Source: Oscillibacter sp. (lineage in GTDB: Bacteria; Bacillota; Clostridia; Oscillospirales; Oscillospiraceae). From it: a stretch of DNA of 41,741 nt. Numbering within the stretch: the stretch's first letter is position 1; each line of letters starts with the position of its first letter. The stretch spans positions 3,744 to 45,484 of the forward strand of contig JAAVHC010000010.1 in the NCBI GenBank assembly GCA_014799925.1, given 5' to 3'. This document shows positions 16,422 to 24,696 of this stretch, piece by piece. Made by a program: the position numbers and the translations under genes. Under the pieces are notes generated by a model. The model ran no database searches, was not told the DNA's origin, and was given only the letters and a program-made list of their open reading frames with translations.

Positions 16422-17114
16422 TCATTGCCCCGCTTCCATCTTATACCCCAATCCCCACACAACCTTCAGATACCTGGGATTGGAGGGGTCGATCTCCAGC
16501 TTCTCCCGCAGGTGCCGGATATGCACCGCCACGGCCCCCTCGGAGCCGAAGGCGGTCTCGTTCCAAACCTGTTCGTAGATCTGGGCGGAGGAATACACCC
16601 GGCCCGGATGCCGCATGAGCAGCAGAAGCACATTGTATTCAATGGGCGTGAGATTCACCGTCTCGCCGTCCACAGTCACCTGCTTCGTCTCATCATCCAG
16701 GGTAATGCCGCCAATCACCAGCTTGCTGGGCTTCTGCTCCATGCCGCCGAGGGTGGTGTAGCGCCGGAGCTGGCTGCGCACCCGGGCCAGCACCTCGATG
16801 GGATTGAAGGGCTTGGTGATGTAGTCGTCGGCGCCCACGTTCAGCCCCAGCACCTTGTCGGTATCCTCGCTCTTGGCGGTAAGCAGGATAATGGGAATGT
16901 TGTACTCCTCCCTCAGCTTGGCAGTGGCGGAGATGCCGTCCATTTCCGGCATCATGATGTCCATCAGGATCAGATGGATGTCGTTTTTCCTGACAATCTC
17001 CAGAGCCTCCCGTCCGGTATACGCCTCAAAGAGGGTGTAATCCTCTGAGCTGAGATATATTTTCAGCGCGGACACGATGTCCCGCTCGTCGTCACAGATC
17101 AGGATGTTTGCCAT
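16422..17114 (-). CDS. OmpR/PhoB-family response regulator (VanR-like)
   Basis: 230 residues. The receiver domain has acidic pocket DDE (residues 8-10), phospho-acceptor Asp52 in LMDIMMPEMDG, Thr in LLTAKS and Lys in ITKPF. The C-terminal winged helix (about 135-227) contains LTPIEYNVLLLLMRHPGRVY and the terminal RYLKVVWGLGYKME. It is the cognate regulator of the kinase encoded just downstream. The start is set by AGGTGGGGGG. Targets are not visible in the window; neighbouring genes (pot operon, aminotransferase) have no obvious shared operator. Confidence 0.95.
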   Translation of the reverse strand: MANILICDDERDIVSALKIYLSSEDYTLFEAYTGREALEIVRKNDIHLILMDIMMPEMDGISATAKLREEYNIPIILLTAKSEDTDKVLGLNVGADDYITKPFNPIEVLARVRSQLRRYTTLGGMEQKPSKLVIGGITLDDETKQVTVDGETVNLTPIEYNVLLLLMRHPGRVYSSAQIYEQVWNETAFGSEGAVAVHIRHLREKLEIDPSNPRYLKVVWGLGYKMEAGQ

Positions 17115-17237
17115 ATCGGTTTCCCCCCACCTTTCATCAACAGTTTAGCATACCCGCGGAAAAAAGGAAAGAACCGGGTTTTTAAATCCAGCTTAAGATT
17201 TGCCGCAGATTCCTATAAACACATACCCGCCGGCAGA

Positions 17238-17288
17238 TCCGGAACGGGGCCCCGGAGAGACGGCTGCTCTCCGGGACCCCGTTCCGGA
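17238..17288 (-). terminator. Long hairpin after the aminotransferase gene
   Basis: A 22-bp stem with a single mismatch (17238-17259 with 17267-17288) and a 7-nt loop lies 19 nt after the stop codon on the minus strand. No T-run follows, so it may act as a transcript-stabilising end or a weak bidirectional terminator. Confidence 0.5.
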
Positions 17289-17306
17289 CAATTTCCCTGC
17301 GCGGCG

Positions 17307-18473
17307 TTACGCCATTTTCTCCTTGATGTGGCTCAGCCGGTCCAGAGCTTCGTTGAGGGTCTCGTCCCCCTTGGCAAAGTGGAGCCGGACAATGTCCTGA
17401 ACGTCCTCCCTGAAGAAGGACGTGCCGGGCACGCCGGCCACGCCCACCTTCCGGGCCATCTCCTCACAGAACGCCACGTCGGTCTGTCCCTTCTTCAGAT
17501 AGGGTCCGACGTTGACCAGAACGAAGTACGCGCCCTGGGGGTCGGTGAAGGGGATGCCGATGTTTTTCAGGCCGTCGGTGAACAGCTTCTTCATATGGGC
17601 ATAATGAGCCCCAAATTCCTCGTAGTAGCTGTCCGGCATATCCAGGCCCACGATGGCGGCCTCCATCAGAGGCGATGGTACGCCCACGGCGTTGAAATCG
17701 TGGTACTGCTTGATGCGGTCCATGATGGGCTGGGGCGCGATGGCGTAGCCCAGCCGCCAGCCGGTGACGGAATAGGTCTTGGACAGGCTGGAACAGCTGA
17801 CGGTCCGCTCCCACATGCCGGGGAGGGAGTTCATATACGTGTGCCTGTTATCATCATAGATGATGTGCTCGTAAACCTCGTCCATGATGGCGTAGACATC
17901 GTACTTGATGCACAGGTCCGCGATAACCTTCAGCTCGTCATAGGTGAACACCTTGCCGCTGGGGTTGGAGGGGTTGCAGATCAGGATCGCCTTGGCCCCC
18001 TGCCTGAAGGCGTCCTCCAGCACGTTGGGGTCAAACCCGAACGCGGGGGGCACCAGGGGGACGTAGACGGGCTCGCAGTCCGCCATGATGGCCTGGGCGT
18101 GGTAATTCTCAAAATAGGGGGAGAACATGATGACCTTATCTCCAGGGTTGGTCAGGGCAAAGAGTGTGTCCACCATGGCCTCGGTGGAGCCGATGGTGAC
18201 CACGATCTCGGTATCGGGGTCCAGCGTCCGGCCCATGAAGCGGCCGCACTTCCGCGCCAGGGCCTGGCGGAAGTTGGGCGCGCCCATGGTGATGGGGTAC
18301 TGGTGGGGACCCTGGTAGCTCACCTCAGCCAGACGGTCCATCATGGCCTTGGGGGGATCGAAGTCGGGGAACCCCTGGGCCAGGTTGATGGCGTCCGCGG
18401 CGATGGCAATCCTCGTCATCCGGCGGATGACGGAATCGGTAAACAGCTTGTTCTTTCTGCTCATTTCCTGCAT
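17307..18473 (-). CDS. Class I/II PLP-dependent aminotransferase (aspartate aminotransferase family)
   Basis: 388 residues. Fold-type I signature: INLAQGFPDFDPP near the N-terminus, the ICNPSNPSGKVFT substrate loop, DEVYEHIIYD and the PLP lysine in SSLSKTYSVTGWRLGY. The C-terminal Arg that binds the alpha-carboxylate is in DIVRLHFAKG. It transfers amino groups between an amino acid and 2-oxoglutarate. It follows an ACT-domain gene by 54 bp, and that pair often sits with aromatic or branched 2-oxoacid metabolism genes, so an aromatic or aspartate-type substrate is possible. I placed the start at 18473 (AAGGA 8 nt upstream) rather than the ATG 45 bp earlier, which lacks a ribosome-binding site. 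Confidence 0.9.
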   Translation of the reverse strand: MQEMSRKNKLFTDSVIRRMTRIAIAADAINLAQGFPDFDPPKAMMDRLAEVSYQGPHQYPITMGAPNFRQALARKCGRFMGRTLDPDTEIVVTIGSTEAMVDTLFALTNPGDKVIMFSPYFENYHAQAIMADCEPVYVPLVPPAFGFDPNVLEDAFRQGAKAILICNPSNPSGKVFTYDELKVIADLCIKYDVYAIMDEVYEHIIYDDNRHTYMNSLPGMWERTVSCSSLSKTYSVTGWRLGYAIAPQPIMDRIKQYHDFNAVGVPSPLMEAAIVGLDMPDSYYEEFGAHYAHMKKLFTDGLKNIGIPFTDPQGAYFVLVNVGPYLKKGQTDVAFCEEMARKVGVAGVPGTSFFREDVQDIVRLHFAKGDETLNEALDRLSHIKEKMA

Positions 18474-18527
18474 GACTATTTCCTTCTTTCGCTTGCCACT
18501 TAGTATCGTTTTCGCCATTCCCGGCGG

Positions 18528-18926
18528 TTATTCCACAATTTCGTCCAGCACCGCTTCCAGCTTCGCGGCATCGTCCGCCCGGAAGATCATATATGACAGA
18601 CCGTTCTGCTGTCCCAGCATCGAATACATATAGGAGATGTCGATTTCCGCCGCCGCTATGGCGCGGAGGACGGTGTTCAGTCTGCCGGACTTATCGGGAA
18701 CAGGCGTCTGCACCACGGGGACCTTTTTAACAATGAACCCTTGCGCCTCCAGCAGCGCCGCCGCCCGCTGGGGCGCGGCCACAATCAGCCGCAGGATACC
18801 GTAATCCGTGGTCTCAGCGGTATTCAGCGCCTGTATGTCGATATGATTCTGAGCCAGGAGCTCCGTGACCTGGCTGATCTGTCCGGGGCGGTTTTCCAGA
18901 ATCACGGCCAGTTGTTGAATCATCAT
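18528..18926 (-). CDS. Tandem ACT-domain amino-acid-sensing protein
   Basis: 132 residues made of two ACT domains: MIQQLAVILENRPGQISQVT to about residue 65, and VVQTPVPDKSGRLNTVL to the end. ENRPGQ and DKSGRL are the ligand-loop positions of ACT repeats. Stand-alone tandem ACT proteins bind amino acids and are thought to modulate neighbouring enzymes. A promoter (19025-19053) and AGGAAAG precede it, so it starts the operon that ends with the aminotransferase. The ligand is unknown. Either of two adjacent ATGs (18926, 18923) could be used. Confidence 0.85.
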   Translation of the reverse strand: MMIQQLAVILENRPGQISQVTELLAQNHIDIQALNTAETTDYGILRLIVAAPQRAAALLEAQGFIVKKVPVVQTPVPDKSGRLNTVLRAIAAAEIDISYMYSMLGQQNGLSYMIFRADDAAKLEAVLDEIVE

Positions 18927-19024
18927 AGTCGTTCTTTCCTTTCCTGCCGATCAGTTTTTTCTCTTGCCGAATATAGGGACCGCCCGGCCCCGCTGTGAGA
19001 CAAGGGCCGCCATTCGCTCTTTTC

Positions 19025-19053
19025 ACTTTATCACGACAACTGAATAAAGTCAA
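19025..19053 (-). promoter_or_regulatory. Promoter of the ACT-aminotransferase operon
   Basis: On the minus strand TTGACT (19048-19053), a 17-bp spacer and TAAAGT (19025-19030), about 100 bp before the ATG. Confidence 0.5.
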
Positions 19054-19181
19054 TGAATTCGCGCGAAAAAGTGGAGCATTATGCAGCAGGAGCCGTTGAC
19101 GCGCTCCCGTGAACGCGGCGGAAAGCGAAAATCAGGGGAAGAACGAACCGGCAGCGCGCCGGGACACATGCGGGGCGTGCT

Positions 19182-20240
19182 TCACCGATTCTCCAAATAA
19201 GCGTTCAGCAGCCGGAGCGTGCTGCACACTCCTTTCCGGTGGCTTCGCTCATACCCGTGAGAGGCATAGACGCCCGGTCCGATCAGTCCATGCCGCAGAT
19301 CATGTCCGGCGGACAGCGTTGCCTCTACATCGGAGCCATAAAACGGGTATACGTCCACCGCGAAGTCCGCGCCGCTCCGTCGGGCGGCCTCAATCAGGGC
19401 GGAAACCACCTCGTAGTGGTAGGGGCCGCCGCTGTCCTTGGCGCATATGGAAACCTTTCGCTCGTCACAGCCCAACCCATCGCCGACGCAGCCCATATCC
19501 ACGCTGACGGCCTCGCTGACGCCGGCGGGGACCGAGGACGCTCCCCCGTGTCCGACCTCTTCAAACACGGTGATGTGCTCCCACACCCGGCGGCCAGGCC
19601 TGATTTCTCCCGACGCCACCTGGTCCGCCAATTCCAGCAGAATTGCCACCGACAGCTTATCGTCCAGGAAGCGGCTCTTGATAAAGCCGGAAGGCGTTAC
19701 CCGGGTCCGGGGATCAAAGCAGACGATATCGCCAGGCAGAATACCCAGCTTTTCCGTCTCCTCCCTGCTGGAAACCTCCTCGTCGATCACCACCTCCATG
19801 GCCCCGTATTCCCGCTTCGCGGTGCGATAGTCGCGGTTGACATGGACGGAGGCGTTCTTCATCTGGAACGTGCCGGTATATATCTTCCCGGAACGGGTCA
19901 TAATCCGCACGTTTTCCCCCTCCGCGTTGTTGGGCTCCATGCCCCCCAGCGGCGTCAGGTGCAGCCGCCCGGTCCCGGAAATCTCCGTTACCATGCCCCC
20001 CAGAGTATCCATATGCGCCTCCAGCAGCAGCGCGTCCTCCTCTTCGGCGTCCGGGTTCAGGCACACCAGCACGCCGCCCTTCCTCGTCATCTCCGGCGCC
20101 AGACCCATGGCCCGGCAGGAATCCATCACATGCTCCGCCGCCCGGCGGGTATAGCCGCTGGGACTGTCAATAGACAGCAGCTCTACCACCCGCCTGACAC
20201 AGTTGTCCGTCCGCTGTTCCATACGCTGATCCGTTATCAT
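19182..20240 (-). CDS. M42-family metallo-aminopeptidase (FrvX/YsdC type)
   Basis: 352 residues. All expected metal and catalytic positions are visible: His76/Asp78 in LLEAHMDTLGG, the bridging Asp in SRFLDDKLSV, the Glu-Glu pair in VFEEVGHGGAS, Asp in SVDMGCVGDG and the C-terminal His in YASHGYERSH. The inserted PDZ-like domain lies between about 90 and 190. M42 enzymes are large cytoplasmic aminopeptidase shells that trim peptides. The start at 20240 follows GGGAGGAC; the frame extends 47 codons upstream without a ribosome-binding site. It stands between two other minus-strand genes and is probably transcribed alone. Confidence 0.92.
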   Translation of the reverse strand: MITDQRMEQRTDNCVRRVVELLSIDSPSGYTRRAAEHVMDSCRAMGLAPEMTRKGGVLVCLNPDAEEEDALLLEAHMDTLGGMVTEISGTGRLHLTPLGGMEPNNAEGENVRIMTRSGKIYTGTFQMKNASVHVNRDYRTAKREYGAMEVVIDEEVSSREETEKLGILPGDIVCFDPRTRVTPSGFIKSRFLDDKLSVAILLELADQVASGEIRPGRRVWEHITVFEEVGHGGASSVPAGVSEAVSVDMGCVGDGLGCDERKVSICAKDSGGPYHYEVVSALIEAARRSGADFAVDVYPFYGSDVEATLSAGHDLRHGLIGPGVYASHGYERSHRKGVCSTLRLLNAYLENR

Positions 20241-20273
20241 GATGCCGTCCTCCCTGGATGTTTTAAAATAAAT

Positions 20274-20302
20274 CCTCCGGATGGGCTTGTCCCATCCGGA
20301 GG
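20274..20302 (-). terminator. Intrinsic terminator after the NlpC/P60 gene
   Basis: A perfect 12-bp stem (CCTCCGGATGGG, 20274-20285, with 20291-20302) is followed on the minus strand by a T-rich run ATTTATTTT. It separates the cell-wall hydrolase from the aminopeptidase gene. Confidence 0.75.
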
Positions 20303-20377
20303 GTATGGCAGTATAAAAAGGGCTCAATTCTAATAGCCGCTTGCAGCCGTTATCGTACGTCCTTTTCCGGATACCGC

Positions 20378-21481
20378 TCACGCGACCCGTCTGGCGCCTA
20401 TGTAGTAGCGGTTGTAGTAGCTCTCGCTGAGGCTGCTGATCCGCACGGCGTTGGAGCCGGAGGAGGCATGGATAAAGTCGTCGCCGCCCACATAGATGCC
20501 CACATGGGAGCAGGCCTTGCCGGCGCTGCGGGAGGGATCACAGAAGAAGACCAGGTCGCCGGGCTGGAGATCGGCGCGGGCTACGGTACTGCCCAGGGAG
20601 CTGTACCACTGAGAGGTGGCGGAGTGCTCAAGGCTGTAGCCATACTGGCTGAATATGTACATCGTAAAGCCGGAACAGTCAAACCCTCTCGAGGAGGCGC
20701 CGCCGTAGGAATAGCGAACACCCAGATACTGCTTGGCCGTGGCCACGATGTCAGCTCCCAGGCTGCTGCCGCCGCCGGTGTATACCTCAAGGAAGTCGGA
20801 GCGGATATATCCGCTCATGCCGTCAAAGGAGACGGCGTACCAATCGTCCTCCAGAGAGATCAGATCCACCAGCTCGCCGGCATACACCTTGGTGATGATG
20901 CCGCTGTCGGTGGAGGGGTAGCTGCGGACATTCACACAGTCGCCGGTAATGATGCCTCGGGGGTCCACCAGGGGAATGCCATTCACCGCGACGTAATCGG
21001 CCTTGACATAGCCCTCCAGGTCATCCATCTGGACCATGCACCAGTCCTCCGTAATGCTGAGGATGGTCATCTCGTCGCCCGCGTCCAGCGTGGTGAGAAT
21101 CAGGTCATCCGTGGAGGGGCCGCCGCGGAAATTGACCGTGTTGCCGGTGACCACGCCGATCTGGCCGGCCAGGGATTCCGCGGCGGGGATGGAGGCGGTG
21201 ACGCTGCCGCTGGAGGTGAAGGTGATATAAGAGGCGTAGACGTAGCCGGTATAGCCGCTGCAGCTGACCAGATACCAATCCCCCAGGTCCTCCAGGACCT
21301 CCACCTCAGCACCGTCGTTGAGGTAGGTAATGGTAGAGGCGGTAGTCGAAGGCTCGGAACGGAGGCGAAGGGCGTCGGCGTTTACCGTTCCCACATCCAG
21401 TTCGGCGGCAAAAGCGCTCACCGTCAGCAGCGCGGCCGTCAGCGCCGCCAGAACCATGACCTTCCCCAGTAACTTTCTCAT
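20378..21481 (-). CDS. Secreted cell-wall hydrolase: three SH3b domains and an NlpC/P60 peptidase
   Basis: 367 residues. A signal peptide (MRKLLGKVMVLAALTAALLT, cleavage near AFA-AE) is followed by three bacterial SH3 repeats (about 32-90, 110-170, 180-238), each with an R-x-x-P-S-T motif and an ending like GYVYASYI or GYIRSDFLEV. The NlpC/P60 domain (about 250-367) has nucleophile Cys269 in FDCSGF, His in CSHVGIYVGG and the third residue near FIHASSG. Such enzymes cut D-Glu-diamino-acid bonds in peptidoglycan stem peptides. GAGG nine bases before 21481 sets the start; an ATG three codons earlier lies inside that site. A terminator follows. Confidence 0.94.
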   Translation of the reverse strand: MRKLLGKVMVLAALTAALLTVSAFAAELDVGTVNADALRLRSEPSTTASTITYLNDGAEVEVLEDLGDWYLVSCSGYTGYVYASYITFTSSGSVTASIPAAESLAGQIGVVTGNTVNFRGGPSTDDLILTTLDAGDEMTILSITEDWCMVQMDDLEGYVKADYVAVNGIPLVDPRGIITGDCVNVRSYPSTDSGIITKVYAGELVDLISLEDDWYAVSFDGMSGYIRSDFLEVYTGGGSSLGADIVATAKQYLGVRYSYGGASSRGFDCSGFTMYIFSQYGYSLEHSATSQWYSSLGSTVARADLQPGDLVFFCDPSRSAGKACSHVGIYVGGDDFIHASSGSNAVRISSLSESYYNRYYIGARRVA

Positions 21482-21550
21482 AAGTATCATCCTCGTATTT
21501 TTTCGTCTTTTGTAATGGGCGCCGTATTGTAATCGCTCCGGGCCGCTCCG

Positions 21551-21841
21551 TTATTTCCCGGCCAGGGCACGCTCCAGCCAGATGGCGGAGATGTCCATGG
21601 CGGCGTAGAGACTGTCCTTCTCGCTGCGCTTTACCACGCGGTCCCGGCTTTTCAGGTCCGCCCCGGTGCGCTGCAGCTCCACAGAAACCTTGGTCGCGAT
21701 CTCCAGATCGTGTTCCTTCCTGGTTTCCTTCACCTGCATCAGGATAATGTGAGAATCGGCCATAGAGCCGTAATAAATCATTTTGCCGACCCGGCGGAGC
21801 GGATGATTGCGGTAAACCAGACCTTCCGTTTTCTCTGCCAT
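21551..21841 (-). CDS. Conserved-looking 96-residue protein of unknown function
   Basis: It begins MAEKTEGLVYRNHPLRRVGK and runs as a mixed alpha/beta soluble protein with hydrophobic strands IIYYGSM and HIILMQV and a Lys/Arg/Glu-rich C-terminal helix. AAGGGAGTG precedes the ATG, and a perfect-spacing promoter (TTGACA-17-TACAAT) lies 46 bp further up, so expression is well supported. No motif is recognised. It ends about 70 bp before the secreted hydrolase gene and could be co-transcribed with it. Confidence 0.75.
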   Translation of the reverse strand: MAEKTEGLVYRNHPLRRVGKMIYYGSMADSHIILMQVKETRKEHDLEIATKVSVELQRTGADLKSRDRVVKRSEKDSLYAAMDISAIWLERALAGK

Positions 21842-21886
21842 CCGGTCACTCCCTTTCTTAAATAGATTTGTCATCTTTGTAACCGG

Positions 21887-21915
21887 ATTGTAACATATCG
21901 TTTTCGATCTGTCAA
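21887..21915 (-). promoter_or_regulatory. Strong sigma-A promoter of the 96-residue gene
   Basis: On the minus strand TTGACA (21910-21915), a 17-bp spacer and TACAAT (21887-21892). Possible read-through into the SH3/NlpC gene. Confidence 0.75.
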
Positions 21916-22058
21916 CACTTCCTTTGCAATCCACGAGAGGAAATTTTTTCCGGACGCCTCTGATATTCGTCGAAATAGACAAAGGACGCCTTCCCTGCCC
22001 GGGGCGGCGTCCTCTATCCTGGAAAATCCGTATTCAGAAAAGCCGGTTTTTTATTGTA

Positions 22059-23357
22059 TCAGTACAGCTGATACAGTCTTGTGCCATGGGGCGGAACCAT
22101 GTCCGTCAGCGTTCCGCTCTCCGGATAGATGATATCGCCGGTCCACAGCTCTGCGGCCTTCGTCTTCGCGCTTCCGGCAAACTGGCCAACCTCCCGCAGA
22201 TCGCAGGAGACCGCCCGCTCCTCCTCCAGGAAGTTAAACAGCGCCAGAAAATGCTCCCCGGTCCGCTCATTGGCACAGCTCCAGACGGCGTATTCATCGT
22301 TTTTTTCATGCTGACGGCCTGTGTAATGGCAGTCGGCAAGCTTCAGCACGTCTTTTTTCGTCAGCAGCGACAGCGTCCAGCCGTCCAGCTTTGTCAGCTC
22401 CGCGCCAATCATCAGCGGAGAGCCGAACACGCACCACAGCGTCAGCATGGTCCGCTGCTCCTCCCTGGTCAGGTTCGTTTCCCGCTCCCGTCCAAAGCCC
22501 CTGCCCAGTTTCCCCACCGGCAGCATGTCGCAGTCGGGGAAAGCTCCGGCAGCCACATGGGCCTGCCACAGCTCGCAGCGGTCGAACATGTTCCGCAGCA
22601 GGTCCCAGTCGTCCCAGAAATCGTCCGTGATGCGCCACATGTTGGCATACCGCTGATAGTGCCACGCTTTCTCAATCAGCGCCGGACCGGGGGACAGGGA
22701 GAGGACGATCTCCCGTCCCGTCTTCTGAATGGCCCGCTGGAGCATTTCAACCTCGTGAGCGGCGGAGTAGGGATTTCCGGGGTAAAGATTGGTGTTGCAG
22801 ATATCGTCGCACTTGATGAAGTCCACCCCCCAGCCCGCGTACAGGGACAGGATGGAATCGTAATACGCCTGCGCTTCCGGCACGCCCTTCCGGATACCAT
22901 ACATGTCCGGGTTCCAGCCGCAGATGGAAGACGGGTCCGCGATCTCATCCGCCGTCCGGCCGGTCCCCTGCACCGGCAGATGGCGGTGAGCGGCGATACG
23001 CGGGATGCCCCGCATGATATGAATGCCGAACTTCAGCCCCAGGCTATGGACATAGGCGGCCAGCGGGCCAAACCCTTTTCCGCCCGCCGAGGACGGAAAC
23101 CGCTCCACATCCGGAAGAAGGCGGCCGTATTCATCCATTTCCACATCGCCGAAAGGGATATACTGATACCGCTCCCGCATGGATCCGGCGCGTTTGGCGT
23201 ACCACTGGATGTCCGCCACGATGTATTCCCAGCCGGCATCTTTCATGTGGGCCGCCATAAAATCCGCATTGGCCTTTACCTGAGACTCGTTGACCGTGGT
23301 ATCATAATAGTCGTAGCTGTTCCAGCCCATCGGGGGGCGGTCCATTTTGTATTTCAT
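22059..23357 (-). CDS. GH27-family alpha-galactosidase, cytoplasmic
   Basis: 432 residues. PPMGWNSYDYYD opens the family's TIM barrel. VDFIKCDDIC holds the nucleophile (Asp184 in K-x-D) and WRITDDFWDD the acid/base region near residue 245. FGSPLMIGAELTKLD matches the late GH27 motif, followed by a beta-sandwich C-terminal domain. It hydrolyses terminal alpha-galactosides such as melibiose or raffinose-type sugars. No signal peptide, so it acts on imported sugars. GAGAGG precedes the ATG, and a promoter is visible at 23436-23463. It stands alone, divergent from darA; no transporter is adjacent. Confidence 0.9.
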   Translation of the reverse strand: MKYKMDRPPMGWNSYDYYDTTVNESQVKANADFMAAHMKDAGWEYIVADIQWYAKRAGSMRERYQYIPFGDVEMDEYGRLLPDVERFPSSAGGKGFGPLAAYVHSLGLKFGIHIMRGIPRIAAHRHLPVQGTGRTADEIADPSSICGWNPDMYGIRKGVPEAQAYYDSILSLYAGWGVDFIKCDDICNTNLYPGNPYSAAHEVEMLQRAIQKTGREIVLSLSPGPALIEKAWHYQRYANMWRITDDFWDDWDLLRNMFDRCELWQAHVAAGAFPDCDMLPVGKLGRGFGRERETNLTREEQRTMLTLWCVFGSPLMIGAELTKLDGWTLSLLTKKDVLKLADCHYTGRQHEKNDEYAVWSCANERTGEHFLALFNFLEEERAVSCDLREVGQFAGSAKTKAAELWTGDIIYPESGTLTDMVPPHGTRLYQLY

Positions 23358-23435
23358 AAACGTTTTACCTCTCTTACTTCAGGGACGAGCGCCGCCATTA
23401 TCCGCGCCGCCCGGTCTCCCGTGCATGACCTTTGT

Positions 23436-23463
23436 ATTGTAACACATTCTTTCCATCCTGCAA
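23436..23463 (-). promoter_or_regulatory. Promoter of the alpha-galactosidase gene
   Basis: On the minus strand TTGCAG (23458-23463), a 16-bp spacer and TACAAT (23436-23441). Confidence 0.5.
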
Positions 23464-23529
23464 AGGAAAATTTTCCATACGGCGGCCGCACCGTTGTTCC
23501 GGCCGCTCCGGCCATCCGCCAGATTTTTC

Positions 23530-23557
23530 TTGCAAATGCGGCAGGTTCTGGTATAAT
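23530..23557 (+). promoter_or_regulatory. Promoter of darA
   Basis: TTGCAA (23530-23535), a 16-bp spacer and TATAAT (23552-23557) with an upstream TGG (extended -10 character). Confidence 0.65.
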
Positions 23558-23609
23558 ATAGTGGTATCCCATGATACGCGATCCCATTCTGAAAAGTGAG
23601 GTGAACCCC

Positions 23610-23966
23610 ATGGAGAAGGAGAAACGCAGGCAGAAGATGCTTCTGGCCGTGATTCAGGGAGACGACTACCCGGACACCGTGGACGATCTCAACCGCAGCG
23701 GCTTTTTTGCCACGGTGCTCAGTTCCACAGGAGGTTTTCTGAAAAAGCGGAGCGTGACGCTGATGATCGGCGTGGAGGCCCATCAGGTACAGACGGTGCT
23801 GGACATACTGAAACAGTGCGCGGGACGGCGGCAGCAGATGACGTATTCCAATCTGTCCATCTCCGCCGGAAGCCCCAACCCATCCGTTCCCATGATGCCG
23901 GTACAGGTCAATGCCGGCGGAGTAGTGGTATTTATTATGGACCTGGACGAAATCCAGAAATTTTAA
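23610..23966 (+). CDS. darA: Cyclic-di-AMP receptor, PII-like (DarA/PstA, DUF970)
   Basis: 118 residues with the PII-like ferredoxin fold. MLLAVIQGDDYPDTVDDLNR starts strand 1, and SGFFATVLSSTGGFLKKRSV is the signature T-loop region of the c-di-AMP-binding DarA/PstA family. GVEAHQVQTVLDIL and the terminal VVVFIMDLDEIQKF complete the fold. It is a trimeric cytoplasmic sensor of the osmotic second messenger c-di-AMP; the output partner is unknown. GTGAGGTG precedes the ATG at 23610; the earlier in-frame ATG has no ribosome-binding site. It has its own promoter and is followed by a strong terminator, so it is monocistronic. Confidence 0.92.
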   Translation: MEKEKRRQKMLLAVIQGDDYPDTVDDLNRSGFFATVLSSTGGFLKKRSVTLMIGVEAHQVQTVLDILKQCAGRRQQMTYSNLSISAGSPNPSVPMMPVQVNAGGVVVFIMDLDEIQKF

Positions 23967-23969
23967 GGG

Positions 23970-24005
23970 AGGCCCGCTTCCGTCCGCACGGACGGAAGCG
24001 GGCCT
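23970..24005 (+). terminator. Intrinsic terminator of darA
   Basis: A perfect 16-bp stem (23970-23985 with 23990-24005, AGGCCCGCTTCCGTCC) has a 4-nt loop and begins 3 nt after the stop. The tail is C/T-rich (CTGTTCCCCTTT). Confidence 0.75.
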
Positions 24006-24057
24006 CTGTTCCCCTTTGCCTCCCTCAAGCATAGACTGTCACAGAGGGGGGATGTGT

Positions 24058-24480
24058 ATGAAACCGACGATTGCCATTCTGGGCGGCGACATGCGGCAGG
24101 TTCATCTGGCCCGTCTGCTGCTGAAAGATGGATGGAACGTATGCACCTGGGGCCTGGAGCAGGGCGGCGCGCCGGGAGGCGTACCCCTGGACCGGGCGGT
24201 GGAGGGGGATGTGCTGCTGCTGCCGCTGCCGGTATGCCGGAAGGAACGGCTGAATCTGCCCCTGACGGACACAGAGCTGGAAACTGCGCGGCTGTGGCCC
24301 CGGCTGCGGTACAACCAACTGCTGCTGGGCGGCATGGTAGGCGGCCTGAGCCGGCAGCTGATGACGGACTACGGGCTGACGCTGCTGGACTACTATGACC
24401 GGGAGGAGGCCCAGGTGGCCAATGCCGTCCCCACGGCGCAAGCGGTGGGACACACCTGCAAAAGTCCTGCGGCACGGTGA
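24058..24480 (+). pseudogene. dpsA: Dipicolinate synthase subunit A, 3'-truncated
   Basis: About 125 residues match the N-terminal half of DpsA/SpoVFA: MKPTIAILGGDMRQVHLARL (first Rossmann motif), then YDREEAQVANAVPTAQ, which aligns with the RDDIAIYNSIPTVEG region of the Bacillus protein. There the real protein continues with the NAD-binding domain for another 160 or so residues. Here it breaks into AVGHTCKSPAAR and a stop. The truncation coincides with an inverted alanine racemase start (24460-24559), so a rearrangement has removed the rest. DpsA makes dipicolinate in the mother cell during sporulation; this copy should be inactive unless an intact one exists elsewhere. AGAGGGGGG precedes the start. 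Confidence 0.75.
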
Positions 24481-24559
24481 TTTCACGAATTACTGTGTTG
24501 ACTATACAGTCAAGCGCATCGAGGTCGATTTCCGCCCAGCAGCGTTTAATTAAATTCAT
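24460..24559 (-). pseudogene. Alanine racemase (fold III) N-terminal fragment
   Basis: GGAGG seven bases upstream starts MNLIKRCWAEIDLDALDCIV, the family opening W-A-E-I-D-L-D-A-L, then NTVIREIT. After about 30 codons the frame runs into the antisense of dpsA and never reaches the PLP-lysine motif. In gene order it would be the last member of the minus-strand ATP-grasp/CapA-Mur island, where a racemase would supply D-alanine. It is broken by the same junction that truncates dpsA. Confidence 0.6.
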
Positions 24560-24602
24560 ATATATCCTCCAAAATATGTATTTTTTAATAAGTCATTATA
24601 AT

Positions 24603-24652
24603 TTGTCCACACAGGGAACGACATGCGTTGTCTCCTGTGTGGACAAGTTTTT
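24603..24652. terminator. Hairpin with T-tail between dpsA/alr junction and ATP-grasp gene
   Basis: A perfect 13-bp stem (TTGTCCACACAGG, 24603-24615, with 24634-24646) is followed on the plus strand by GTTTTT. On the minus strand it lies about 50 nt after the ATP-grasp stop codon and could stop that transcript less efficiently. Confidence 0.6.
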
Positions 24653-24696
24653 CATATAGCCCTTTAGCTAATGAGTGCTAATTCAATTCCGTCTTA

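Noticed and set aside
14466-17048. Long plus-strand open frame of about 860 codons opposite the kinase and regulator genes
   Set aside because: It is the GC-rich shadow of two clear minus-strand genes with full motif sets; its translation is low-complexity and has no ribosome-binding site.
21924-23561. Plus-strand open frame opposite the alpha-galactosidase
   Set aside because: No motif or ribosome-binding site; the minus strand carries the complete GH27 signature.
23963-24559. A single 198-codon minus-strand gene spanning the alr start and the dpsA antisense
   Set aside because: Only the first 30 codons or so resemble a protein family; the rest is Pro/Ala-rich antisense of dpsA, so it is treated as a fragment joined to unrelated DNA.
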